In this document: positions 7,748 through 13,567 of the stretch, one piece after another
Layout of the letters: each line of letters begins with the position of its first letter
Position numbering within the stretch: position 1 is the first letter of the stretch
Source: an uncultured Bacilli bacterium
GTDB taxonomy: Bacteria; Bacillota_I; Bacilli_A; RF39; UBA660
NCBI GenBank assembly: GCA_947589165.1
Contig: CANQCH010000012.1
Coordinates: 1 to 14,581, forward strand
Direction: 5' to 3'
Length of the DNA stretch: 14,581 nt
The notes under the pieces: model-generated
The model's input: only the letters and a program-made list of their open reading frames with translations
Databases searched by the model: none
What the model was told of the DNA's origin: nothing
Program-made: the position numbers and the translations under genes

Positions 7748-10114
7748 ATGAATCCTGATAATAAAAAAAGTGTGTTTCAGGGTAAATATTATCGAATTAC
7801 CGTGTTAAGTGAACGCTTAGTTCGTTTAGAATATAATGTTGAAGGTAAATTTAACGATAATTTATCATTATTGGTGAAAAATCGCGATTTTCCGATGCCT
7901 TCGATTAATGTGCAACAAGATGAAAAATTTTTAGTAATTACGACTAAATATTTTACTTTACAATATACGAAAGAAAAACCTTTTTTAGGGCCTAAATATG
8001 CGCCCGACACAAATTTAAAAATTGCTTTATTAAGAACCGATAAAACTTGGTATTATGGTCATCCCGAAGCCCGTAATTTTAAAGCGGATGCTTTTAGCCT
8101 TGATAATTATACCGGTGATGTCAAACTATTTAAAGGCCTATATTCTACCGATGGCTTTGCGACCTTAGATGATACGGGTAATTACCAAATTGATGCCAAT
8201 GGCTTTTTAGTTAAAGATGATAGTAAAAGAGTCGATTTATATGTTTTTATGTATAAAAGGGATTTTGGCCTTTGCCTAAAAGATTATTTTACTTTAACTG
8301 GTTATCCGCCTTTAGTACCACGTTATAGTTTAGGTATTTGGTGGAATAAAGAAAAAATCTATCGTGATCAAGACTTAGAAAATATGGCTAATCAATTTAG
8401 TCGGTATCAAGTACCTTTAGCTATTATGTTATTAAGTGAATTTTGGCACCTTAAAGATGCCAGTAATTATAATTTATATAAAACAGGCTTTACGTTTAAT
8501 CCTGAGTTATTTGCGCATCCCGAAGATTTTATTAAAAACTTACAAGCCAAAAAGATTCATTTAGGGTTAAATATTGATCCCACGGAAGGAATTCGACCTC
8601 AAGAAAGTAGTTATGCAGCCTTTGCGCAAGAATTAGGCATCCAAAATAATGAAACGATTCCATTTAATATTTTTAATCCGCATTTTGTCAAAGTTTATTT
8701 ACAAAATGTTATTACCCCTTTAATTAACCTGGGGGTTGATGTTTTTTGGTTAGATTATAAAAAAGATTTAGAAGCTTTACAAGGTTTAAATTACTATCAA
8801 AAAGAAAACTTTAAAGCTTTTCCAAATAAAAGACCATTAGTTTTAACACGTAATCCTTTAGTGGCACCTCATAATTATCCGGTTTTATATTCTGGAGAAA
8901 CCATTGTTAGTTGGGATACGTTAAAATATTTACCATTTTTTAATTCTTTAGCGGCCAATAAAGGTATTTCGTGGTGGAGTCATGATGTTGGTGGTTTTAA
9001 AGGCGGCATTGAAGATGGTGAATTATATTTACGGTATGTTCAATTTGCAACTTTTAGTCCCATTTTTCGCTTGAGTGCTAAAAGAGGACCGTATTATAAA
9101 AGAGAACCATGGCTTTGGGATGTTAAAACCTTTACGGTGGCCCGGGAATATTTTTGGCTAAGGCATCGGTTAATACCTTATATTTATACCGAAGCTTATC
9201 ATTATCATAAAAATGGGATTCCGTTAATTCAACCATTATATTACTCTTATCCGGAAGTTTATGATGAACCTTTATATAATAATGAATATTATTTTGGCAA
9301 AGAATTCTTAGTCTCACCAATTACGAAACCAATGAACCCTTTAATTAATCGGTCCATTCACCGCTTATTTTTACCGAGTGGGACTTGGTACGATTTTAAA
9401 ACAGGGAAAAAATTTATTGGTAACAAACGTTATGTTGCCTTTTATAACGAAGAAGATTATCCTGTTTTTGTGAAATCGGGGACTATTATTCCGTTAGCTA
9501 ATCTTGGGGAAAATAAAAATGATACCGGCATTCCCGATGATTTAGAATTAAATGTTTTTCCGGGCAATAATAATATTTATAAGTTATATGAAGATGATGG
9601 CGAAACTAATGACTATCAAAATGGCGAATATTGTATTACGGCGATTGATTATAATTACTTAAAAAATAATTATACGCTCATTATCCATCCTTTAGAAGGT
9701 AATCCCGCGATTCTACCTCCAGTTCGAAATTATAAGATTCGCTTCCGGAATACTCGTCATGCTGATGATGTAACCATCTATGTTAATCAAGAAAAAATTA
9801 CCGATTTTAAAGCGTGGGAAGATGCTAATGACTTTGTAATTGCCATTGACGGCATCGATACAACCAAACAACTTACAATTAATTGTAAGGGCCAAGATAT
9901 CGAAATTGATGCTACACGGATTATCAATGAAGATATTAATTCCATCATCAATGATTTAAAAATTGCGACCGATTTGAAAGAACAAATCGCGGGCATAATT
10001 TTTAGTGATTTAGAAATTCACCGGAAACGGATAGCGCTTAAAAAGATTAAAAAATTAGATAAACGTTTAGTGAAAATGTTTTTGAAATTGCTTGAATATA
10101 TCGCGGAAATTTAA
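7748..10114 (+). CDS. Glycoside hydrolase family 31 (alpha-glucosidase/alpha-xylosidase-like)
   Basis: This 788-residue protein has no signal peptide, so it is likely cytoplasmic, acting on alpha-linked glucosides or xylosides taken up by the cell. An N-terminal beta domain (1-185, with WYYGHPE) is followed by the catalytic barrel (about 190-480). Barrel landmarks are PRYSLGIWWN, VDVFWLDYKKD with the expected nucleophile Asp336, TRNPLVAPHNYPVLYSGE, WWSHDVGGF (409-417) and FSPIFRLSAKRG. Beta domains continue to about 690, and a charged 100-residue tail ends the protein. At the usual acid/base place (W-S/G-G-D) the sequence has YSGE, so Glu384 replaces Asp. WLDY is followed by KKD instead of MNE. 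Family membership is firm, but the substrate cannot be named. It is monocistronic and divergent from murE. A promoter for the next gene is embedded in its 3' end. Confidence 0.9.
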   Translation: MNPDNKKSVFQGKYYRITVLSERLVRLEYNVEGKFNDNLSLLVKNRDFPMPSINVQQDEKFLVITTKYFTLQYTKEKPFLGPKYAPDTNLKIALLRTDKTWYYGHPEARNFKADAFSLDNYTGDVKLFKGLYSTDGFATLDDTGNYQIDANGFLVKDDSKRVDLYVFMYKRDFGLCLKDYFTLTGYPPLVPRYSLGIWWNKEKIYRDQDLENMANQFSRYQVPLAIMLLSEFWHLKDASNYNLYKTGFTFNPELFAHPEDFIKNLQAKKIHLGLNIDPTEGIRPQESSYAAFAQELGIQNNETIPFNIFNPHFVKVYLQNVITPLINLGVDVFWLDYKKDLEALQGLNYYQKENFKAFPNKRPLVLTRNPLVAPHNYPVLYSGETIVSWDTLKYLPFFNSLAANKGISWWSHDVGGFKGGIEDGELYLRYVQFATFSPIFRLSAKRGPYYKREPWLWDVKTFTVAREYFWLRHRLIPYIYTEAYHYHKNGIPLIQPLYYSYPEVYDEPLYNNEYYFGKEFLVSPITKPMNPLINRSIHRLFLPSGTWYDFKTGKKFIGNKRYVAFYNEEDYPVFVKSGTIIPLANLGENKNDTGIPDDLELNVFPGNNNIYKLYEDDGETNDYQNGEYCITAIDYNYLKNNYTLIIHPLEGNPAILPPVRNYKIRFRNTRHADDVTIYVNQEKITDFKAWEDANDFVIAIDGIDTTKQLTINCKGQDIEIDATRIINEDINSIINDLKIATDLKEQIAGIIFSDLEIHRKRIALKKIKKLDKRLVKMFLKLLEYIAEI

Positions 10115-10120
10115 TATAAT
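10092..10120 (+). promoter_or_regulatory. Promoter inside the GH31 3' end, feeding the T-box-like leader
   Basis: TTGAAT (10092-10097, 4 of 6), a 17-base spacer and a perfect TATAAT (10115-10120) directly after the GH31 TAA stop form the promoter. Expected +1 is near 10127. If it is used, only about 38-43 bases of RNA precede the T-box-like element. Confidence 0.65.
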
Positions 10121-10131
10121 AAAAAATAAGT

Positions 10132-10211
10132 AAGGGTTATTCCTTTATCAATAATGAGAGCAAATTAAAGTGGTACCACGGGTTAACTCGTCATTAAGTG
10201 GTACCTTTTTT
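10132..10211 (+). promoter_or_regulatory. T-box-like antiterminator/terminator leader without recognisable Stem I
   Basis: The core resembles a T-box. The 7-base bulge TGGTACC (10171-10177) contains the UGGN that would pair with a tRNA NCCA end. It is flanked by helix A2 ACG/CGT (10178-10180 with 10189-10191, loop ggttaact) and an imperfect helix A1 (10165-10170 with 10192-10197, one A-A mismatch). The competing terminator uses 10172-10179 with 10198-10205. CTCGTC at 10187-10192 also matches common T-box sequence. Only a 5-bp hairpin (10132-10145) lies upstream. The specifier-bearing Stem I, usually 60-100 bases, is not visible. It could be a reduced or decayed T-box, or an unusual minimal form. 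A discriminator A tRNA (ACCA end) would fit. Confidence 0.6.
10172..10211 (+). terminator. Terminator arm of the T-box-like leader
   Basis: Stem ggtaccac (10172-10179) pairs with gtggtacc (10198-10205) and is followed by six T (10206-10211). It lies 14 bases before the downstream start codon, so it would attenuate that gene. It shares bases with the alternative antiterminator fold. Confidence 0.8.
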
Positions 10212-10225
10212 ATTGGAGGCGTAAG

Positions 10226-10609
10226 ATGGAAACACAAATTAGTATTATCGCGGGCGTAGTTGCGTTCTTTCTCGTTTTAATCGTGGATTATGGGTTAATA
10301 TTGTGGCCTAAAGTTCATAGTAAGAACAAAAAAAATAAAAAACGCAAAAAAGATCCTGTCATTATGGAATTACAATTTTTACAAAAGAAATTTAACTTAG
10401 ATTTATTTAAAGTTGATCTCGATTATGTAATTAAATGGTTTGCCTTTTTTAATGCTTTTATTATCGCTGTTACGAGTACCGTGGTGATGTTGATTCCGTG
10501 GCCGATGATTTTTCAATTTATGTTAGGCTTTGTGATATTATTAGGCTTAACTTATTCCATCTATGAATTATTTGGTCGTCATTTAGTTAAAAAAGGATGG
10601 ACAAGGTAA
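10226..10609 (+). CDS. Small integral membrane protein, 127 residues, unknown function
   Basis: I cannot name a family with confidence. Three hydrophobic segments are seen at about residues 5-27, 69-90 and 94-114. Between the first and second lies a very basic loop (KNKKNKKRKKD, 34-44), then a short soluble stretch MELQFLQKKFNLDLFKVDLDY. The positive-inside rule places the basic loop and probably the KKGWTR end in the cytoplasm. GGAGG sits 6 bases upstream of the ATG, just after the attenuator. It forms a single-gene unit between the T-box-like leader and its own terminator. T-box control normally points to tRNA charging, amino acid supply or transport, but the protein shows no transporter signature, so its role is open. 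Confidence 0.8.
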   Translation: METQISIIAGVVAFFLVLIVDYGLILWPKVHSKNKKNKKRKKDPVIMELQFLQKKFNLDLFKVDLDYVIKWFAFFNAFIIAVTSTVVMLIPWPMIFQFMLGFVILLGLTYSIYELFGRHLVKKGWTR

Positions 10610-10616
10610 CAATTAT

Positions 10617-10636
10617 GATCCGAAAGGGTCTTTTTT
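10617..10636 (+). terminator. Terminator with GAAA tetraloop after the small membrane protein gene
   Basis: A short 5-bp stem (gatcc / gggtc, one G-U pair) is closed by a stable GNRA loop gaaa and followed by six T. It lies eight bases after the stop codon. The stem is short but the position and T run are typical. Confidence 0.65.
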
Positions 10637-10680
10637 GTTGTTAACAAATGTCAAGAAATAGTTATTAAAAACGTTTACGT

Positions 10681-10719
10681 TTGACACAATTTGACAAATT
10701 AAGGTTAATGTAGTATAAT
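10681..10719 (+). promoter_or_regulatory. Perfect-consensus sigma-A promoter with duplicated TTGACA
   Basis: TTGACA (10691-10696), a 17-base spacer and TATAAT (10714-10719) match both consensus hexamers with ideal spacing. A second TTGACA lies exactly 10 bases upstream (10681-10686), and an inverted copy TGTCAA is at 10649-10654. A perfect palindrome TTGTTAACAA lies at 10638-10647. Expected +1 is near 10726. Such a strong promoter often needs a repressor, and the repeated hexamers could be part of an operator. The promoter is seen directly; the operator is inference. Confidence 0.85.
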
Positions 10720-10745
10720 TAAATTAGTTATGGGGGTTGGAAATA

Positions 10746-11582
10746 ATGAAGTTATATCGTGGTTTACCTTATATTGACTCAGAAACTATTCTAGCACATA
10801 ATCCGAAAGCGATTGGTATAAATTATGAAGCGTCTAATTTAAAATTAGGCTTTTGTTCACCATCAGCCGAATATTTACGTTATCAAAAAAATCCACGCAG
10901 TAATTTAAATACTTTTACGATTATGCAATTAGCGAAATATTTTTATCCGAGTTTATTTGATGCTTTAGCCTGGGCTAATAAAAGTTATTTAGCAAATAAA
11001 GCTACAGGATTACCCATGAATTTTTTAATTTGGGAAGTTGATATTCCCGATTTTATCGTCGAAAAATATTTAGGCGTAGGCCAATACGATAATGAATTAA
11101 AAATAGAAGCTAAAATTCCTTATAGTTATTTAGCATCTTATTTATCTATGGGAGTAAAGTTAAACTATTCCCAAGTTATCGCCGAATTTTTTTCCCAATA
11201 TTATTCCTGGAAAAACGCAGATCCCAAGGCAATTGCTAATTTAAAAAGCCAATTAGGTGAACCAACACTAGAAAACCCCGAACTTTTATTAACTCCCGAA
11301 GATGAAATCTATCGAGCATTATGTTTTCCTATCTTTATGGCTTCAAAAATTTTAGTTAATGAAGATGAAAAATGGCTTCGTGTTTTCGATAATACTATTT
11401 ATGAAAAATATCAATCTAATCGGCGATTTTGGTCTCGCCAAATAAACTATAATTGTAAAAATTGGGATCAAGTTGGACATGGTTCAGTGATAGAATATTT
11501 ATTTAGTGAAACGGAATTTCTAAAATACGAAAATGCGGAATTAAAAAGAACTTTAAATAAAAATGGTTATAAATTTCAATAA
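10746..11582 (+). CDS. Unknown soluble protein, 278 residues
   Basis: I do not recognise the family. The start is set at ATG 10746, with GGGGG at 10732-10736 as SD; the in-frame TTG at 10737 touches the SD and is unlikely. No signal peptide or membrane segment is seen. Features include MKLYRGLPYIDSETI at the N-terminus, ATGLPMNFLIWEVDIP near the middle, EAKIPYSYLASYLSMG, a Trp/Tyr-rich stretch YYSWKNADP, LLTPEDEIYRALCFPIFMASK, and a C-terminal VIEYLFSE. The even spread of aromatic and acidic residues suggests a globular cytoplasmic protein. A perfect-consensus promoter drives it, so it should be abundant unless repressed. The Cse60-like gene follows after 48 bases with only a weak separate promoter, so the two may be co-transcribed. 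Confidence 0.75.
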   Translation: MKLYRGLPYIDSETILAHNPKAIGINYEASNLKLGFCSPSAEYLRYQKNPRSNLNTFTIMQLAKYFYPSLFDALAWANKSYLANKATGLPMNFLIWEVDIPDFIVEKYLGVGQYDNELKIEAKIPYSYLASYLSMGVKLNYSQVIAEFFSQYYSWKNADPKAIANLKSQLGEPTLENPELLLTPEDEIYRALCFPIFMASKILVNEDEKWLRVFDNTIYEKYQSNRRFWSRQINYNCKNWDQVGHGSVIEYLFSETEFLKYENAELKRTLNKNGYKFQ

Positions 11583-11630
11583 CCGACATATTTTGAAACC
11601 TGAAGTGGATATACTTAAAATGGTGATAAT

Positions 11631-11801
11631 ATGAAAGTTAAAGTAATTGATGAAGCCCATGAAAAAGATTTGGAAAATAGTGTTAATAACTTTCTTTCCT
11701 CGGGGGAATTTGATATAATTGATATAAAATATCAAGTTGCTATTGGTGTTTGTGGAGAAGATCAATTATATTGCTTTAGTGCGATGATCATTTACCATTA
11801 A
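11631..11801 (+). CDS. cse60: Cse60-family small protein, 56 residues
   Basis: This short gene translates as MKVKVIDEAHEKDLENSVNN, then FLSSGEFDIIDIKYQVAIGV, then CGEDQLYCFSAMIIYH. The order KVxxxDExHExDLE, then IIDIKY, then Q.YCFSAMIIY is the pattern I know from the sporulation protein Cse60 family, which is usually about 60 residues. SD-like GGTGAT lies 4 bases before the ATG. It ends 2 bases before a terminator stem shared with the convergent coiled-coil gene. Family members also occur in phages and in genomes where a sporulation role is uncertain, so spore formation cannot be concluded from this gene alone. The biochemical function is not known to me. Confidence 0.75.
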   Translation: MKVKVIDEAHEKDLENSVNNFLSSGEFDIIDIKYQVAIGVCGEDQLYCFSAMIIYH

Positions 11802-11823
11802 AAAAACTTACCTGCGTAAGTTT
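11801..11823 (-). terminator. Terminator between convergent cse60 and the coiled-coil gene
   Basis: An 8-bp perfect stem (aaacttac 11804-11811 with gtaagttt 11816-11823) has a 4-base loop. On the - strand it is followed by a run of T and so is a good terminator for the coiled-coil gene, whose TAA stop overlaps the stem. On the + strand the T tract is weak (tttata), so cse60 may be ended less efficiently. Confidence 0.75.
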
Positions 11824-12121
11824 ATAGCATGTACATATTAGTTGTATTGGTATCATAGTCATCGATAATCGTTCCGCCTGTTGTTTCCAGTTTGCTTAAC
11901 CGATGATCTAATCGATTAATTTGGCGTTCAATTTTGGCCAACCGGCTTTCTAAATCATTATCATTATAATTGGGCATGGCATTGGGATTAGGACCAGCAT
12001 AAAAAGCATTATAAGCGGTTGAAGCTTGATAAGGAACATTTCCCATCGGATTCATATTAGGGTTGAAGCCTTGATAAGTGGCATTGCCTTCACTAAAAAA
12101 GGAATTGCGCGTTTTTTTCAT
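11822..12121 (-). CDS. Small Asn/Pro-rich protein with C-terminal coiled coil, 99 residues
   Basis: The N-terminal half (about residues 10-55) is low-complexity and rich in Asn, Pro, Tyr, Gly and Met, probably disordered. The C-terminal part has a regular heptad pattern, LESRLAKIERQINRLDHRLSKLE (57-79), forming a short coiled coil likely to oligomerise. There is no signal peptide or membrane segment. The start is strongly supported by AGGAGGAG 6 bases upstream. Small proteins with a disordered front and a coiled coil of this kind are common in Firmicutes, some linked to spore coat or cell envelope. The neighbouring Cse60-like gene makes a spore-related role possible, but this is inference. 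It is divergent from trmB with a 50-base gap. Confidence 0.75.
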   Translation of the reverse strand: MKKTRNSFFSEGNATYQGFNPNMNPMGNVPYQASTAYNAFYAGPNPNAMPNYNDNDLESRLAKIERQINRLDHRLSKLETTGGTIIDDYDTNTTNMYML

Positions 12122-12140
12122 CTTTCACTCCTCCTATAAC

Positions 12141-12146
12141 ATTATA
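12141..12146 (-). promoter_or_regulatory. -10 box of the coiled-coil gene
   Basis: On the - strand TATAAT lies about 19 bases before the start codon, with the SD AGGAGGAG between them. A TG is present two bases further upstream than in a perfect extended -10. No good -35 is seen. The predicted leader is about 13 bases. Confidence 0.5.
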
Positions 12147-12171
12147 TGCATACTTAAAGGAAGTGTTATAA

Positions 12172-12780
12172 ATGCGGATGCGGAATCCGAAAGATAAAGA
12201 TTTAACAATTGCCAGTTGTGATTTTTTCTATACGGCCGAAGGTTTTGCTAATTCTAATCCGATCCACATCGAAATAGGGATGGGGAAAGGACAATTTATT
12301 TTAGCGATGGCTTTAAAATATCCGCAGCTAAATTTTATTGGGGTGGAAAAATATTCTTCCGTGGCGGCTCTTGCCATTAAAAAAATTGCCCCGTATCAAT
12401 TACCAAATTTAAAAATTTTAATAATGGATGCGATTGATTTAGCAACAGTTTTAGACCATCAAGTGTCATGTCTTTATTTAAACTTTTCTGATCCTTGGCC
12501 GAAAAAAAGACATGCGAAAAGAAGATTAACCTCACCCCTTTATTTAGCTAGCTATGATAAGTTATTTAAGGATGAAAAAGTTATTTATCAAAAAACCGAT
12601 AATATGGCATTATTTCAATATAGTTTAGCATCCCTCGAGGACTATGGTTATACGATTAAAGAACTTTCCTATGATTTATTAGCCTCGGAAGATAGCTTGG
12701 CAATGAGTGAATATGAAGAAAAATTTCGCCACCAAGGCATAAAAATAAAATATTTAAAGGCGGTAAAAAAGCATGATTAA
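12172..12780 (+). CDS. trmB: tRNA (guanine46-N7)-methyltransferase TrmB
   Basis: The enzyme uses S-adenosylmethionine to methylate G46 in the variable loop of tRNA. It has 202 residues and a Rossmann-fold methyltransferase core. Landmarks are the start MRMRNPKD (family starts are often MRxRN), the SAM-binding EIGMGKGQF (34-42), GVEKY with Glu59, MDA with Asp86, the catalytic NFSDPWPKKRHAKRR (104-118), YQKTDN (139-144), and the closing EYEEKFRHQG, the usual C-terminal substrate element. AAGGAAG lies 8 bases upstream. The gene overlaps the HAD phosphatase start by 8 bases, so the pair is one operon. It is the second tRNA-modification gene in the window, but it is not linked to tsaC transcriptionally. 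Confidence 0.95.
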   Translation: MRMRNPKDKDLTIASCDFFYTAEGFANSNPIHIEIGMGKGQFILAMALKYPQLNFIGVEKYSSVAALAIKKIAPYQLPNLKILIMDAIDLATVLDHQVSCLYLNFSDPWPKKRHAKRRLTSPLYLASYDKLFKDEKVIYQKTDNMALFQYSLASLEDYGYTIKELSYDLLASEDSLAMSEYEEKFRHQGIKIKYLKAVKKHD

Positions 12781-13423
12781 AAGAATTATTTTTGATGTTG
12801 ATGATACTTTAATAAAATTTACGAAGGAAAATTGGGTAGTTAGTTATACCAAGCTAATTAAAAAATATCATATTGCGAATAAAAAGGCTCAAGATATTTA
12901 CGAAGCTATTGATGAATACGAAAAAACAATTACTAAATATGAAATGGAAACTTTTTTAAAGTTTTTAAGTACTAAATTAGAAACAAATTTAAATGAAGAA
13001 TTTTTTCAGGATTTAAATAACGAGATTGCAACTAACTGGATTGTGACGCCTTCGCCCAGCTTAATTTCTTTATTAACCTTTTTATCCGGCCAATGTGAGT
13101 TAGTAATTTTAACTAATTACTTTACCGATGTATATAAAAAAAGATTGGCCAACATGGGTATTTTAAAATTTTTTACGGATATTAAAGGTGGCGATTACTT
13201 TGTTAAACCTAATCCTTTAGCTTATGCCCAATATTTAAAGGATATAAATCCAGCCGAATGTTTAATGATTGGTGATTCTTTAGAAAAAGATATTTTAACT
13301 CCGGCGAAGATGGGCATTAAGGTTATTATGTATGATGCGGAGAATCGTTATCCCGATTTAGCGTATCCCCGTGTTACTAATTATGAAGAATTAAAAAGCA
13401 AAATTACCACATTATTCTTATAG
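12773..13423 (+). CDS. HAD-family hydrolase (YjjG-like phosphatase)
   Basis: The protein has 216 residues. HAD motif I is FDVDDT with nucleophile Asp8 and acid/base Asp10. Motif II is VILTN with Thr114. The motif III Lys is Lys145 in FVKPNP, and motif IV is MIGDSLEKD (165-173). The helical cap insert between motifs I and II (about 15-90) marks a type C1 HAD. The arrangement resembles YjjG/pyrimidine nucleotidase and 2-haloacid-dehalogenase-like phosphatases. The substrate is not determinable, but small phosphorylated metabolites such as nucleotides are most likely. Its start lies inside the end of trmB, so it is translated by coupling. No hairpin terminator follows, and a new promoter begins 17 bases after the stop. 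Confidence 0.9.
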   Translation: MIKRIIFDVDDTLIKFTKENWVVSYTKLIKKYHIANKKAQDIYEAIDEYEKTITKYEMETFLKFLSTKLETNLNEEFFQDLNNEIATNWIVTPSPSLISLLTFLSGQCELVILTNYFTDVYKKRLANMGILKFFTDIKGGDYFVKPNPLAYAQYLKDINPAECLMIGDSLEKDILTPAKMGIKVIMYDAENRYPDLAYPRVTNYEELKSKITTLFL

Positions 13424-13440
13424 GCAATTTTACTTTTTTT

Positions 13441-13460
13441 TGTTATAATAAACAAAGGAG
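13441..13460 (+). promoter_or_regulatory. Promoter and SD of a gene apparently displaced by the insertion element
   Basis: TGTTATAAT (13441-13449) is the same extended -10 seen at tsaC and murE, with a fair -35 TAGGCA (13421-13426) at 17 bases. A strong SD AAAGGAG (13454-13460) follows at once. No intact reading frame follows; only an 11-codon stretch is found before a stop. Confidence 0.6.
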
Positions 13461-13467
13461 ACTAACT

Positions 13468-13503
13468 ATTAAAAGTCAAGATATTTTTAATAGAAAGTTA
13501 TAA
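13468..13503 (+). pseudogene. Remnant 5' end of an interrupted gene
   Basis: Seven bases after a strong SD, an ATT codon opens a frame reading (I/M)KSQDIFNRKL and then TAA. The spacing is right for a start codon, but the codon is ATT, so it is either a rare start or a mutated ATG. The segment resembles the first residues of DivIVA/GpsB-type cell-division proteins (xSxxDIxNKxF), but ten residues are too few to be sure. The adjacent IS110-type transposase suggests that insertion cut the gene. Confidence 0.35.
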
Positions 13504-13523
13504 ATGGAAAAGAATCCCACGCC

Positions 13524-13546
13524 AAAAAGATTTCACAAAGTGAAAT
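13524..13546 (-). terminator. Terminator downstream of the IS110-family transposase
   Basis: A 7-bp stem (atttcac / gtgaaat, loop of three) extends further with a G-U and A-T pairs. On the - strand it is followed by five T. It lies about 20 bases beyond the transposase stop codon and would end the transposase mRNA. It could instead be a structured part of the element's end. Confidence 0.5.
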
Positions 13547-13567
13547 TTTGAAAAATTGAGAAATCAA

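Noticed and set aside
10154..10168. Four-codon leader peptide (MRAN) inside the T-box-like leader
   Set aside because: It has no SD, is too short to act as an attenuator peptide, and overlaps the antiterminator helix.
10746..11582. ADP-ribosyltransferase identity for the 278-residue protein, from the LYRG start
   Set aside because: No convincing STS and ExE motifs follow in the expected order, so the match is only a four-residue coincidence.
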